Source of the DNA: Akkermansiaceae bacterium
Lineage (GTDB): Bacteria > Verrucomicrobiota > Verrucomicrobiia > Verrucomicrobiales > Akkermansiaceae
NCBI GenBank assembly: GCA_903919975.1
Contig: CAIXKE010000023.1
Coordinates: forward strand, 78,224 to 142,223
Length of the DNA: 64,000 bases
Direction: 5' to 3'
Shown: positions 13,783 to 22,325 of the stretch, piece by piece
How the letters are laid out: each line of letters starts with the position of its first letter
How positions within the stretch are numbered: the first letter of the stretch is position 1
Translations under genes and position numbers: made by a program
The notes under the pieces: generated by a model
What the model was told of the DNA's origin: nothing
Databases searched by the model: none
Seen by the model: only the letters and a program-made list of their open reading frames with translations

Positions 13783-14010
13783 TTAGCGGCCGAGGTTGGT
13801 GAAGAATCCCACGATCAAGACGTGGAAGAAGTCCCAGAATTGCACGAAGCCGGCGAGTAAGATCATCGCGATGAGCACCACGATGGTCGAATCCACCAGT
13901 TCCTTGTATTTCTTCAATCCCTTGATTTTCGGATCAGATTCCCAAGGCCAACTCGCTTTGCGAAGTTCGCCTTTCACCTCACCCAGGAAACCGGAGATTT
14001 TTGAAAACAT
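13783..14010 (-). CDS. secE: Preprotein translocase subunit SecE
   Basis: This is a 75-residue SecE of the short one-helix type, part of the SecYEG channel in the inner membrane. Residues 1-40 are amphipathic and basic (FLGEVKGELRKASWPWES), and one membrane span follows (STIVVLIAMILLAGFVQFW). I chose ATG 14010 (MFSKISGFLG). An upstream in-frame ATG at 14076 would overlap the tRNA-Trp gene and is unlikely. Confidence 0.93.
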   Translation of the reverse strand: MFSKISGFLGEVKGELRKASWPWESDPKIKGLKKYKELVDSTIVVLIAMILLAGFVQFWDFFHVLIVGFFTNLGR

Positions 14011-14045
14011 GATACGTTGAAAAATGGAACGAATGATAAGTTTGG

Positions 14046-14118
14046 CACGGAAGGTGGGACTCGAACCCACAACCAACGGTTTTGGAGACCGCTACTCTAC
14101 CAATTGAGCTACTTCCGT
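14046..14118 (-). tRNA. trnW: tRNA-Trp (anticodon CCA)
   Basis: The minus strand folds into a standard cloverleaf: acceptor stem acggaag/cttccgt, D arm gctcaattggtagag, anticodon stem gcggt/accgt around loop ctCCAaa, and a T arm with ggttcgagtcc. The mature 73 bases end with discriminator G, and CC follows in the genome. The tRNA sits between tuf and secE, as in many bacterial tuf-secE-nusG operons. Confidence 0.96.
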
Positions 14119-14133
14119 ATTGAGGCGACTGAA

Positions 14134-14159
14134 GGGCACCCCGTTTGGACGAGGTGCCC
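14134..14159 (-). promoter_or_regulatory. Hairpin between tuf and tRNA-Trp
   Basis: An imperfect stem (gggcaccccgt/acgaggtgccc, ten of eleven pairs, TTGG loop) lies between the tuf stop and tRNA-Trp. No T run follows it on the minus strand, so it is more likely a processing or partial-termination point than a full terminator. It may help adjust the high tuf output relative to secE-nusG. Confidence 0.45.
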
Positions 14160-14221
14160 CTGAGTCCAGCGTGCCGAATTTCCCCTTTGAGGAGGAAACC
14201 CGGACGCCTTGTTTTGATTGC

Positions 14222-15406
14222 TTAGTCGAGGATTTCACCGACACGACCGGCACCCACGGTGCGGCCGCCTTCGCGGATGGCGAAGCGCATGGTTGGTTCC
14301 ATGGCAATCGGGGTGATCAGCTCGACTTCGAGACCGATGTTGTCACCAGGCATCACCATTTCGACACCTTCCGGGAGCTTAATGCTGCCGGTAACGTCGG
14401 TGGTGCGGAAGTAGAACTGCGGGCGATAGTTCGAGAAGAACGGGGTGTGGCGTCCGCCTTCTTCCTTGGAAAGGACGTAGATCTCGGACTTGAACTTCTT
14501 GTGACCCTTGACGGTGCCTGGCTTGGCGATAACTTGACCGCGCTCGACCTGATCCTTTTTGAGACCACGGATGAGGAGGCCCACGTTGTCACCCGCACGA
14601 CCTTCGTCGAGGAGCTTGCGGAACATTTCGATGTCGGTAACAGTCGTCTTTTGGGTATCGCGGATACCGACGATTTCGACTTCTTCCATCTTCTTGACGA
14701 TACCGCGTTCGACACGGCCGGTGCAGACGGTTCCACGGCCTTCAATCGAGAACACGTCTTCGATGGGCATGAGGAAAGTCTTGTCGATCGGACGCTCAGG
14801 CTCGGGGATGTAAGAATCCACGGCATCCATGAGCTTCATGATATTTTCCATTTGAGCGGTGTCGCCTTCGAGGGCGGCCTTGGCGGAACCCATGACGATC
14901 GGAATTTCGTCGCCGGGGAATTCGTAGGAAGAAAGGAGGTCGCGGACTTCCATTTCGACGAGTTCGAGGAGCTCTGGATCATCCACAAGGTCAACCTTGT
15001 TCATGAACACCACGAGGGCTGGGACGCCGACCTGACGGGCAAGCAGGATGTGCTCGCGGGTCTGGGGCATCGGGCCGTCTGCGGCAGAAACCACCAGAAT
15101 GCCGCCGTCCATTTGGGCAGCACCGGTGATCATGTTCTTCACATAGTCGGCGTGACCGGGGCAATCCACGTGAGCGTAGTGGCGCTTCAGGGTTTCATAT
15201 TCCACGTGGGCGGTGTTGATGGTGATCCCGCGCTCGCGCTCTTCGGGGGCTGCGTCGATATCGGCGTAGCTTTTCTTTTGTGCTAGGCCCTTTTCGGCGA
15301 GCGTATTGGTGATCGCTGCGGTGAGGGTGGTTTTGCCGTGGTCAACGTGGCCGATAGTGCCGATGTTAACGTGCGGTTTATTGCGCTGGAATGCTTCTTT
15401 AGCCAT
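14222..15406 (-). CDS. tuf: Elongation factor Tu
   Basis: The 394-residue GTPase delivers aminoacyl-tRNA to the ribosome. All nucleotide-binding motifs are present: [11 protein letters not shown] (P loop, residues 19-29), [20 protein letters not shown], and NKVDLVDD. Domain 2 and 3 signatures ([40 protein letters not shown]) complete a full-length protein. It is flanked by tRNA-Thr upstream and tRNA-Trp downstream, the arrangement of E. coli tufB. Only one tuf copy is visible here. Confidence 0.98.
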   Translation of the reverse strand: MAKEAFQRNKPHVNIGTIGHVDHGKTTLTAAITNTLAEKGLAQKKSYADIDAAPEERERGITINTAHVEYETLKRHYAHVDCPGHADYVKNMITGAAQMDGGILVVSAADGPMPQTREHILLARQVGVPALVVFMNKVDLVDDPELLELVEMEVRDLLSSYEFPGDEIPIVMGSAKAALEGDTAQMENIMKLMDAVDSYIPEPERPIDKTFLMPIEDVFSIEGRGTVCTGRVERGIVKKMEEVEIVGIRDTQKTTVTDIEMFRKLLDEGRAGDNVGLLIRGLKKDQVERGQVIAKPGTVKGHKKFKSEIYVLSKEEGGRHTPFFSNYRPQFYFRTTDVTGSIKLPEGVEMVMPGDNIGLEVELITPIAMEPTMRFAIREGGRTVGAGRVGEILD

Positions 15407-15457
15407 GGTGGTTGTTGTTCTTCTTGAGACTGTTGAGATTTATCGTGATCGCTCTGG

Positions 15458-15529
<72 letters not shown>

Positions 15530-15640
15530 GACGTCAGACGTTGCTTTTCCTTTGACTCGACAAAAACACCGCGTCCGTTCCCGATAAAAACACGGGACTG
15601 GGCGCGGCACCCCTGACTTGCTGTGGGGAAGAGCGGGCGG

Positions 15641-15668
15641 ACCATAGCAAAGCCGACCATACTGTCAA
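15641..15668 (-). promoter_or_regulatory. Strong sigma70-type promoter for tRNA-Thr-tuf and downstream genes
   Basis: On the minus strand a consensus -35 box TTGACA (15668-15663) is followed, after 16 bases, by TATGGT (15646-15641) as the -10 box. A T run lies just before the -35 box. It stands about 110 bases ahead of tRNA-Thr and is the obvious start of the tuf-secE-nusG-rpl-rpoBC transcript. The rest of the 314-base gap (15530-15843) holds no gene that I can see. Confidence 0.75.
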
Positions 15669-15698
15669 AAAAAATCTCAATGAAAAGAAAATTTCTTC

Positions 15699-15722
15699 AA
15701 ATCCCCTGAAAATGGGGGATTT
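15699..15722 (-). terminator. Possible terminator downstream of the P-type ATPase gene
   Basis: The stem aaatcccc/ggggattt (8 bp, eight-base loop) lies about 120 bases past the ATPase stop. On the minus strand it is followed by a moderately T-rich stretch (gaagaaattttctttt). It would stop ATPase transcripts before they run into the tuf promoter. The T tract is interrupted, so this is only a candidate. Confidence 0.45.
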
Positions 15723-15843
15723 GCGGGGATTTTCAAGTGGTTGAATGGACCCAAGAGCCGCCATTTTATCGAATCTTCGTGGATCCGCGCCCGGTTGGGA
15801 AATTAGCATGCTCTGTTGACGGGGTGGCTTGGAAGAATGGATT

Positions 15844-18612
15844 TCACGGCGCCACGCGACGATGGGTCATGTCCCTGGATATTGAAGATGGCGAGTGGCG
15901 GCTGAGACGTCGGGCGAAAAACTTCCGGATTTCCTCGGTCCACAGGACGCTGCTCGCCAGCGCGCCGATCAATATAAAGTGCGCGGCGGGGATGGGCGAG
16001 GTGTGAAACAACCGGTTCATCGGCGCGAGATACACCACGGCGAGCTGCATCAAATTTGCGAGCACCAAGCCGCCGAGCAACCAGCGGTTTTTCAAAATGC
16101 CAAGCCGCAAGGCCGAGCGAGTGGGGCTCTCGCAGTTGATGACATTGAACCACTGGCAAACGGCGAGCAGGGTGAATGTTTCGGTTTGCACCAACTCCAG
16201 GGGCACGTCGGTGCCGAGACGCCAGATGAAATACCCGAGCGTGGCGGCCACCGAGGTCGGGATCATCACGGCCATGCGCTGCAACATCCCGAGACTCACG
16301 AGGCGCTCGCCGGAGCGAATCGGATCGCGGTCCATTTCATCCCCTTCCGGGCCTTCCATCACCAGATTGACCGTGAGCGTGCCTTCGGTGACCAAGTTGA
16401 TCCACAGGATTTGCACCGCCGCCAACGGCAACGGATATCCGAGCCACAGCGCACCCAACAAAATAATCACTTCATCGATGGACGTGGCGAAGAGAAATAG
16501 GAGCAATTTCCGGATGTTTCCATAAATCAGGCGACCTTGTTCGACCGCATCGACGATCGTGGAAAAGCGATCGTCCGTGATGACGATGTTGGATGCGCTT
16601 TTTGCCACCTCGGTGCCCGTGATACCCATGGCCACGCCGACATCGGCGCGGGCGAGCGCGGGCGCGTCGTTGACGCCATCACCGGTCATGGCCACCACGT
16701 GATTTTGGGATTGAAACGCCTCAACGATGCGTAATTTCTGAGCCGGATGCACCCGGGCAAACACGGCGATGTGATCCAACCCGGCGATGATCTCCGATTC
16801 CCCCATCGCATCCAATTCTCGCCCGTCCACCGCGCGGTCACCGTCCCGTGCGATATCGAGTCTGCGGGCGATCGCGAGGCCCGTAGCCTGGTGATCGCCC
16901 GTCACCATCACCGGCCGGATCCCAGCCGCCCGGCATTCTTCCACTGCGGCTTTCGTTTCCTCGCGCGGTGGATCGAGTTGGCCGACCAGCCCCAGAAACA
17001 TGGCGCGACCACGAAACGGCGCGAAACCTGCGGATTCGTCGATTTCCGCACCCTCCAGCATGGCGAAGCCGAGCAAGCGCAACGCTTGTTCCGCGAGTTG
17101 ATTGGCGGTTTGTAAAATCTCGCCCTTCCGGCTTTCCTCCAGCGGCTGTGGATCGCCATCCTGCCAAACATAACCGCAAAGCGGCAGAATCCATTCGGGA
17201 GCGCCCTTGATGAACACTCGGGAGGCCTGCCCGCTGCGGCCGTGCTGGGTCGCCATCAGTTTGGCTGCGGAATCAAACGGGATTTCCGCCCGACGCTGCC
17301 AATCATGGCGCAGCCGCGCGGGCTCAATCCCGGCTTTCATCGCCAAGGTGAGCAACGCGGCTTCCGTGGGGTCGCCGAGGGCACGCCAACGGGACTCCTC
17401 GGCATCCGGCGGGACGAGTTGCGTATCGTTGCACAAGACACCGGCCTCCAAAATATGGCGCAGCACCGGATCCGCAGCGGGATCGAGAGTCACGCCGTCG
17501 CATGAAACATCGCCATCGGGGGCGTAGCCGGATCCGGAAACCTCAACCGTGCGCCCATCCGCCAGCCACATGGTGGTGGCGGTCATTTCATTTTTGGTCA
17601 GGGTCCCGGTTTTATCGGTGCAGATGATCGTCGTGCAGCCGAGCGTTTCCACTGATGCGAGGGTGCGCACGATCGCCCCACGGCGAGCCATCCGCTGCAT
17701 ACCGACCGCCAGCGCGATGGTGAGAGCGACGGGTAATCCTTCCGGCACCAAGGACACCATTTGGCTGACCGCCACCATCAGGATGGCCACTAGCGGCATG
17801 CCACGCAGGTAGCCGGCTATCATGACGACGAGGAACAGCAAAATGGCGACCACTACGAGCATGCGCCCGACTTGCTCCATGCGGAGTTCCAACGGCGTCT
17901 TGGGTGGCTGCGCCGCGGCGGTTAGACTGGCGATTTTCCCCACTTCCGTGCCAAGCCCGGTGGCCACGACCACAGCCTTCCCCCGCCCCGCCGTGATGTG
18001 GGTGCCGGAGTAAACCATGTTGGCCCGATCTGCTAACAAGGCGTCCTCAGGCAACGGCTCGACCTGCTTATGAACCGGCAGGGATTCACCGGTTAGGGCG
18101 GCTTCCGCCACCTCCAGCACCCGCGTCTCCAACAACCGCGCGTCCGCCGTCACCGCATCGCCGGCCGCCAATAACATGAGATCGCCGGGCACCAATTCCT
18201 CCGCCAGAATGGCTTGTGGGACGCCATCCCGCAGGACGTTCACCTTGAGAGCCGAGAGTTTTTTCAATGCGGTCATCGAGCGCTCGGCCCGATCCTCCTG
18301 AAACGTGCCGATCACCGAATTGATCAACACCACGATCAGAATCACCCACGAGTCCTCGTGCTTGCCCAGCGAGAATGCGAGCACTGCCGCCGCAAATAAA
18401 ATATAAATGAGCGGACTCTGGAATTGGTGAAAAAACACCCGACAAACCGTCTTGCGAGCCTCCTCCGGGAGCGTGTTTCGCCCATGTTTCGCAAGACGTT
18501 CACCAGCCTCCGCCGCACTGAGCCCGCCCGATGAAACTTGGAGTCGCGCAAGGCTTTCCGCCACAGATGCGGAGTGCCACGACGGTGGGCGCGAAACCGG
18601 TTCGGCATTCAT
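15844..18612 (-). CDS. Type II P-type cation-translocating ATPase (Ca2+-ATPase-like)
   Basis: This is a membrane ion pump of about 922 residues. The N-terminal cation-ATPase domain (HSASVAESLARLQ) is followed by the actuator motif ALTGESLPV, VPEGLPVALT in M4, the phosphorylation site DKTGTLTKNEM, MVTGDHQATG and the hinge TGDGVNDAPALARADVGVAM. M6 reads NLVTEGTLTVNL where SERCA has NLVTDG, so an ion ligand Asp is Glu. The ion is probably Ca2+ or another divalent metal but cannot be fixed from the sequence. I chose ATG 18612 (MNAEPVSR); the frame extends 42 codons upstream, but a TATATT box lies in that stretch. It is divergent from the DnaJ-family gene. Confidence 0.85.
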   Translation of the reverse strand: MNAEPVSRPPSWHSASVAESLARLQVSSGGLSAAEAGERLAKHGRNTLPEEARKTVCRVFFHQFQSPLIYILFAAAVLAFSLGKHEDSWVILIVVLINSVIGTFQEDRAERSMTALKKLSALKVNVLRDGVPQAILAEELVPGDLMLLAAGDAVTADARLLETRVLEVAEAALTGESLPVHKQVEPLPEDALLADRANMVYSGTHITAGRGKAVVVATGLGTEVGKIASLTAAAQPPKTPLELRMEQVGRMLVVVAILLFLVVMIAGYLRGMPLVAILMVAVSQMVSLVPEGLPVALTIALAVGMQRMARRGAIVRTLASVETLGCTTIICTDKTGTLTKNEMTATTMWLADGRTVEVSGSGYAPDGDVSCDGVTLDPAADPVLRHILEAGVLCNDTQLVPPDAEESRWRALGDPTEAALLTLAMKAGIEPARLRHDWQRRAEIPFDSAAKLMATQHGRSGQASRVFIKGAPEWILPLCGYVWQDGDPQPLEESRKGEILQTANQLAEQALRLLGFAMLEGAEIDESAGFAPFRGRAMFLGLVGQLDPPREETKAAVEECRAAGIRPVMVTGDHQATGLAIARRLDIARDGDRAVDGRELDAMGESEIIAGLDHIAVFARVHPAQKLRIVEAFQSQNHVVAMTGDGVNDAPALARADVGVAMGITGTEVAKSASNIVITDDRFSTIVDAVEQGRLIYGNIRKLLLFLFATSIDEVIILLGALWLGYPLPLAAVQILWINLVTEGTLTVNLVMEGPEGDEMDRDPIRSGERLVSLGMLQRMAVMIPTSVAATLGYFIWRLGTDVPLELVQTETFTLLAVCQWFNVINCESPTRSALRLGILKNRWLLGGLVLANLMQLAVVYLAPMNRLFHTSPIPAAHFILIGALASSVLWTEEIRKFFARRLSRHSPSSISRDMTHRRVAP

Positions 18613-18784
18613 AACAGCTCGGGAGTGAAAACCTTGGAAACAAAATTCAATATACCCCCGCAGACATCGTTCAGCCATCGACAAATCACCCACTTGAGCG
18701 GACAGCCACCCGTCTGCGCGCTCGACAGATGCCGCCAATCGGGCTATCAGTTACCCCTCCCCCATCACGACCGCCCCATCCTCC

Positions 18785-19747
18785 ATGCCCGTCGAATTCA
18801 AAGATTACTACACGATTCTCGGCGTGCCGCGCGATGCCAGCCCTGAGGATATCAAGAAGGCTTTCCGCAAACTGGCGCGAAAACACCACCCGGATGTGGC
18901 CAAGGACAAAAAAACCGCCGAGGCCAAGTTCAAGGAAATCAACGAAGCCAACGAGGTGCTTGGCGATCCGGAAAAACGCCGGAAATACGACCAACTCGGG
19001 GCCGACTGGCAAAACGAAGGCGCCTTTCGCGGCGCCGGCCGCGGACGCCCCGCAGGCACCCACGAATTCAACTTCGGCGGCACCGGGTTCAGCGATTTTT
19101 TCGAACAATTTTTCAGCGGCGGCCGTGGCGGATTTACCGAAGAAATGGATTACGGCCAACGCCCGAGCGCGGGCCGCCGCAGCCGCAAAGGCAATGACAT
19201 CGAGGGTGATATCCTCGTCACTTTAGAAGAAGCCATGAACGGCTCGGTGCGCGCGGTTTCGCTTAAGATGACCGATCCACGCACCGGTAACCCGGAAACC
19301 CACACCTTCCAAGTCCGCATTCCACCCGGCGTCACCAACGGCCGCCGCATCCGCGTCCCTGGCCAGGGCGAACCCGGCACCGGCGGTGGCGAACCCGGCG
19401 ATCTCTTTCTGCGAGTCCGCCACGCCGCCCATCCGGATTTCAGCACCGATGACGCGGACGTCTTGCACGAACTCGAAATCGCCCCATGGGAAGCCGTGCT
19501 CGGCGCGGATATCCCGGTCCCCACGCTCGATGGCATCGTGAAACTCCGGATTCCTCCGGGCAGCGAACACGGCCAACAACTCCGTGTCCGCAGCCGCGGC
19601 CTCCCCAAAGGCAAAACCGGCGAACGCGGCGATTTCTACGCAGTCCTCTCCATCCAACTGCCCACCACCCTCAGCGTCCCCGAACGCGAACTCTGGCAAA
19701 AACTCCGCGACACCTCCGACTTCCACCCTAGGACGCGCCCGTCCTGA
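18785..19747 (+). CDS. cbpA: CbpA-type DnaJ co-chaperone
   Basis: The 320-residue J-domain protein stimulates DnaK. The J domain occupies residues 6-72 (YYTILGVPRDASPEDIKKAF) with the HPD motif in RKHHPDVAK. A Gly/Phe-rich linker follows (about 75-135: GGTGFSDFFEQFFSGGRGG). The C-terminal substrate-binding domains are clear (VRIPPGVTNGRRIRVPGQGE, WEAVLGADIPVPTLDG). There is no CxxCxGxG zinc region, so this is the CbpA/class II form and not the main DnaJ. The start at 18785 leaves 172 bases to the ATPase start. Confidence 0.9.
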   Translation: MPVEFKDYYTILGVPRDASPEDIKKAFRKLARKHHPDVAKDKKTAEAKFKEINEANEVLGDPEKRRKYDQLGADWQNEGAFRGAGRGRPAGTHEFNFGGTGFSDFFEQFFSGGRGGFTEEMDYGQRPSAGRRSRKGNDIEGDILVTLEEAMNGSVRAVSLKMTDPRTGNPETHTFQVRIPPGVTNGRRIRVPGQGEPGTGGGEPGDLFLRVRHAAHPDFSTDDADVLHELEIAPWEAVLGADIPVPTLDGIVKLRIPPGSEHGQQLRVRSRGLPKGKTGERGDFYAVLSIQLPTTLSVPERELWQKLRDTSDFHPRTRPS

Positions 19748-19816
19748 TCCTCCCAAAAAATGGTTTAGCGCATTCCCTCACGGAGGGGAGAAACGGGTTC
19801 GCCCCGAACATGAAGT

Positions 19817-19991
19817 GACCATGGCAAACGCTTCACTCACCTCATTGGCTTTTTCATGGACATCGGCGGACATGTTCCGCCGCTCCGGAGGGGCGATGCA
19901 TGATCGCCCTGACCATGGGGGGACCATGGCAAGCGGATTCCTCACCTCATTGGTTTTTTCATGGACATCGGCGGACATGTTCCGCCGCTCC
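19817..19991. repeat. Direct repeat of a 70-bp unit, period 105 bp
   Basis: Copies at 19817-19886 and 19922-19991 are nearly identical over cctcattggctttttcatgg and the following gacatcggcggacatgttcc stretch; they differ mainly in the first 20 bases. Each contains the small palindrome gcgga-acatg-tccgc. The 335-base gap 19748-20082 has no convincing gene. Open frames cross the repeat on both strands, but this seems a by-product of the 105-base period (35 codons). Confidence 0.75.
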
Positions 19992-20032
19992 TTCGGGCTC
20001 AACCCGGATCTGAATCCTCGGCCACAAAAAAA

Positions 20033-20059
20033 CCGCCGCCCGGACGAACCGGACGGCGG
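20033..20059 (-). terminator. Rho-independent terminator of rpmI-rplT
   Basis: An 11-bp stem (ccgccgcccgg with ccggacggcgg, one G-U pair in the RNA) with a five-base loop lies 24 bases past the rplT stop. It is followed on the minus strand by a seven-T run (A run 20026-20032). Confidence 0.88.
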
Positions 20060-20082
20060 AGGTTGATTTCAAGTTTCGCGGA

Positions 20083-20463
20083 TCAGGCGCTGGCTTTCGC
20101 AGCTTTCGCTTCGAGGGCCTGCTTCGCCTGGGCGACGATGGCGGAAAACGCGGCGGCATCGGTGACAGCGAGATCCGCGAGGATCTTGCGGTCCGCTTCG
20201 ATACCGGAGGCTTTCAAACCTTCGATGAATCGCGAGTAAGTCATGTCCTGAGCGCGAACGGCGGCGTTGATACGCTGCGTCCACAAACGACGGAACTGAC
20301 CCTTGCGATTCTTCCGGTCCCGATACTCATACTCTTGCGCCTTGCGGACAGCGTCCTTGGCGTAACGAAAGAGTTTCGAGCGGAACCCGCGGAAGCCCTT
20401 GGCACGAAGCAACGTCCGCTTGCGGCGGGCGCGACTGGCCGGGGAATTGGTGGCACGTGGCAT
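20083..20463 (-). CDS. rplT: 50S ribosomal protein L20
   Basis: The 126-residue L20 is an early assembly protein of the large subunit. The basic N-terminal helix ([16 protein letters not shown]) and the core [24 protein letters not shown] are typical. The C-terminal tail is Ala rich and slightly longer than in E. coli. The start at 20463 gives [11 protein letters not shown]. It follows rpmI by 137 bases and ends at a strong terminator. Confidence 0.96.
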   Translation of the reverse strand: MPRATNSPASRARRKRTLLRAKGFRGFRSKLFRYAKDAVRKAQEYEYRDRKNRKGQFRRLWTQRINAAVRAQDMTYSRFIEGLKASGIEADRKILADLAVTDAAAFSAIVAQAKQALEAKAAKASA

Positions 20464-20600
20464 GTTTTGTTTTTCTGTTGGAACAGGTCGTTGTTTTCAT
20501 TCCTTCCGCAGTCTCACCTGTTCGTGCTTCCCTTGCGGGATCAGGCTGCGTGAAGGCCGTCCGATTCGCGGACGGGGGCGTATGCAGTTGCGGGTTTCGG

Positions 20601-20813
20601 TTACCGGGAGAAAGGAAGATTTTCCCTGACGTTTCTAAGGTCAGCATCGGAAACGAGGCACGCTTGGCCCAGCCTGCGTTTCCGCTTGCTGTTCTTGCCT
20701 TGCAGCAAGTGGCGTGCGCCTTGTTTACGACGTAGGATCTTCCCCGTCCCAGTGACTTTGAAACGCTTGGCAACGGCTTTCCGTGTCTTTGCTTTTCCAG
20801 AGACTCTTGGCAT
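20601..20813 (-). CDS. rpmI: 50S ribosomal protein L35
   Basis: The 70-residue basic protein has the L35 pattern: [18 protein letters not shown] near the start and a [11 protein letters not shown] stretch in the middle. In most bacteria the order is infC-rpmI-rplT. Here infC is not upstream: the region before rpmI holds a decayed group II intron. infC may have moved or been separated. Confidence 0.94.
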   Translation of the reverse strand: MPRVSGKAKTRKAVAKRFKVTGTGKILRRKQGARHLLQGKNSKRKRRLGQACLVSDADLRNVRENLPFSR

Positions 20814-20945
20814 GGGAGGGGCAAACTAGGGATCGCAACTCTCTTGGCAAGCCAAAAATGGAGGTTTTTTCCACCATGCCGCGCCCTCGCTGACTGCTTC
20901 CGGGATAGGGCCGCCCGACTCGAAAGCCGGACGATGCCCCCCACT

Positions 20946-20981
20946 GATCCGGACGAGCGCAATTAACGCATCCGGTTCCTC
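20946..20981 (-). ncRNA. Group II intron domain V-like hairpin
   Basis: The minus-strand sequence gaggaaccggatgcgttaat, continuing to 20946 with cgctcgtccggatc, has the domain V layout: a lower stem ccggatg/cgtccgg, an internal bulge and a short upper stem. It lies just after the maturase frame as expected for the catalytic core of a group II intron. Confidence 0.6.
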
Positions 20982-21418
20982 GGGGTTGTGGTTTCATTGC
21001 ATTCTTGAGTGAACGATCCGAGCAGGAAACAAAGGGAAACACTCAGCATGCCTTGGAACCGTTCCCAGTTCGGGCTGCTGCTGCGATTGCGCCGCTGAAT
21101 CCACCCCCAGTAATGGGTGAAGCCAAGGAAGTCGAAGGTCGCCGGTTTGTCGCCGGTTACTCCAGCCCGCGGCGGCCGCCCGAAGCGCACCAGCCGCGTT
21201 TTCTCAGTATTGATCTTCAGCCCGAAACGCGCAAACCGCTTTGCGATCACCCGCTGGACTTTATGAACATCCTCCAGTCGCTCAATACCCATGACAAAGT
21301 CATCGGCATATCGCACCATGAAAGTTCTCCCCTGACACGCGGCCTAGACGGATTCCACGAACTATTTGTCCAGCACCTCGTGCAGATAGATGTTACTGAG
21401 CAGTGGTGAGATTACCCC
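20963..21418 (-). pseudogene. Group II intron reverse transcriptase/maturase fragment
   Basis: Read in one frame on the minus strand, the segment begins GVISPLLSNIYLHEVLDK, the RT5-type motif of group II intron reverse transcriptases. It runs through two TAG stops (21364-21362 and 21346-21344) into FMVRYADDFVMG, the catalytic YADD box, then KTRLVRFG and FDFLGFTHYWG. The N-terminal half, including the fingers and the usual GTPQG before GVISP, is missing: the upstream codons read AKEDA. The thumb/X domain is cut short. The stops fall where intact relatives have coding residues, so the copy is dead. Confidence 0.8.
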
Positions 21419-22212
21419 GGCATCCTCCTTTGCTACTCACAGACTTCCTCGGGATGGTTCCCCTGCTTTCAACCGCTACTATGAAGATACTAAGACTGCC
21501 TCTATCCATCTCTCGCGCCTTCGCATTCCGCTCGGCGTCCGATACCACGCTTGCTTCTTTTTTTCTTGGCGACCACTGGCGAGAAGCACGCCCATGATCC
21601 GGGATCTTGTTGCGCCGGGGTGATCCAAATCCGGCTGATGTCGTGGAAACAGGAGACTTTGATTCGCTACGCTCACCCCTCGCGGGGCTCCCCTCCGGGG
21701 ACTCTATGTCCGCTGCGCTCCCATTCCCAGCTTCCCTGAAAACCCTGTTTGTCGCTCTGCCCTGTTCTCTGACCCCGGGCGGACCTCCACGCCAGACCAT
21801 TGCGGCGCTTCAGCGTTGCCCCCCCGCTATTCCTAACACGAAGACTCCCCCATCCATAAGCATTTCGAGGCCCAATCACACGGCTTTACGACCTGCCGTC
21901 TACGCTTGAAGACGCCATTTCTGGACGCCGACCAAGGCTCGCTTCCGGTGGGAGGTCAACCCTTTCCGGGCGGGTTGGTTTGATGCTCCCCTCCGGTCGC
22001 ACCCCTTCGGGGCACGTCGCTTCGCTCCTGTCTATCTCGCTCCGCTCGGTTCCGACGGGTTTCAATAGAGTCTTTCAGTCGTTCGTTTGACGTTCTCCTT
22101 TCGGTTCATGGTTTTGGTTTACGAGCGTCATCCCCGTCTCTCAGGGCTTTGGCTGGCACCAAGGAATTTGCTTTTGATGTGAAGGCCTAAGTAAAAGCTC
22201 ATGTGGGGTCCG

Positions 22213-22242
22213 GCTTGCCTGCCGTAGCCTTGGCGAAGGAGG
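22213..22242. repeat. REP-like element upstream of the caspase-like gene
   Basis: The stretch gcttgcctgccgtagccttg followed by gcgaaggagg resembles REP elements found in many copies in diverse bacterial genomes (recalled similarity, not searched). It can form only a short hairpin (cctt/aagg). It is the one notable item in the 22003-22325 gap besides intron-flanking sequence. Confidence 0.35.
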
Positions 22243-22325
22243 TGGCGTTTCATCCAAATCTTTTTCATGCGCCGGCCCTGGCCATTCGGATTGACCTGTG
22301 ACGGTGTGGACGGCAAAACCTTCCC

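Larger units (their letters stand above)
20898..22002 (-). mobile_element. Decayed group II intron (ribozyme segments plus truncated maturase)
   Basis: The minus strand carries a candidate 5' end GTGCGAC at about 22002, matching bacterial group II introns. A GC-rich stretch with group II domain I character follows, then a broken reverse transcriptase (20963-21418), a domain V-like hairpin (20946-20981) and a domain VI-like stem up to about 20898 (ggccctatccc). An intact element would carry an open frame of over 1 kb, so much of the maturase is deleted. The 5' boundary is uncertain by about 130 bases. Nothing else is recognisable in 22003-22212. Confidence 0.65.

Noticed and set aside
13783..14076. 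Longer secE start at 14076
   Set aside because: It would translate through the tRNA-Trp gene; ATG 14010 gives a normal 75-residue SecE.
19584..20066. Repeat-containing open frame (MANASLTSLAFSWTSADMFR-type) on the plus strand
   Set aside because: It starts inside cbpA in another frame, crosses the 105-bp direct repeat and then runs into the rplT terminator. A peptide repeat here follows from the DNA repeat.
21393..21800. 135-codon open frame inside the intron remnant
   Set aside because: It is Arg/Ser/Gly-rich with no reverse-transcriptase motif and lies in another frame than the YADD fragment; it is more likely ribozyme sequence.
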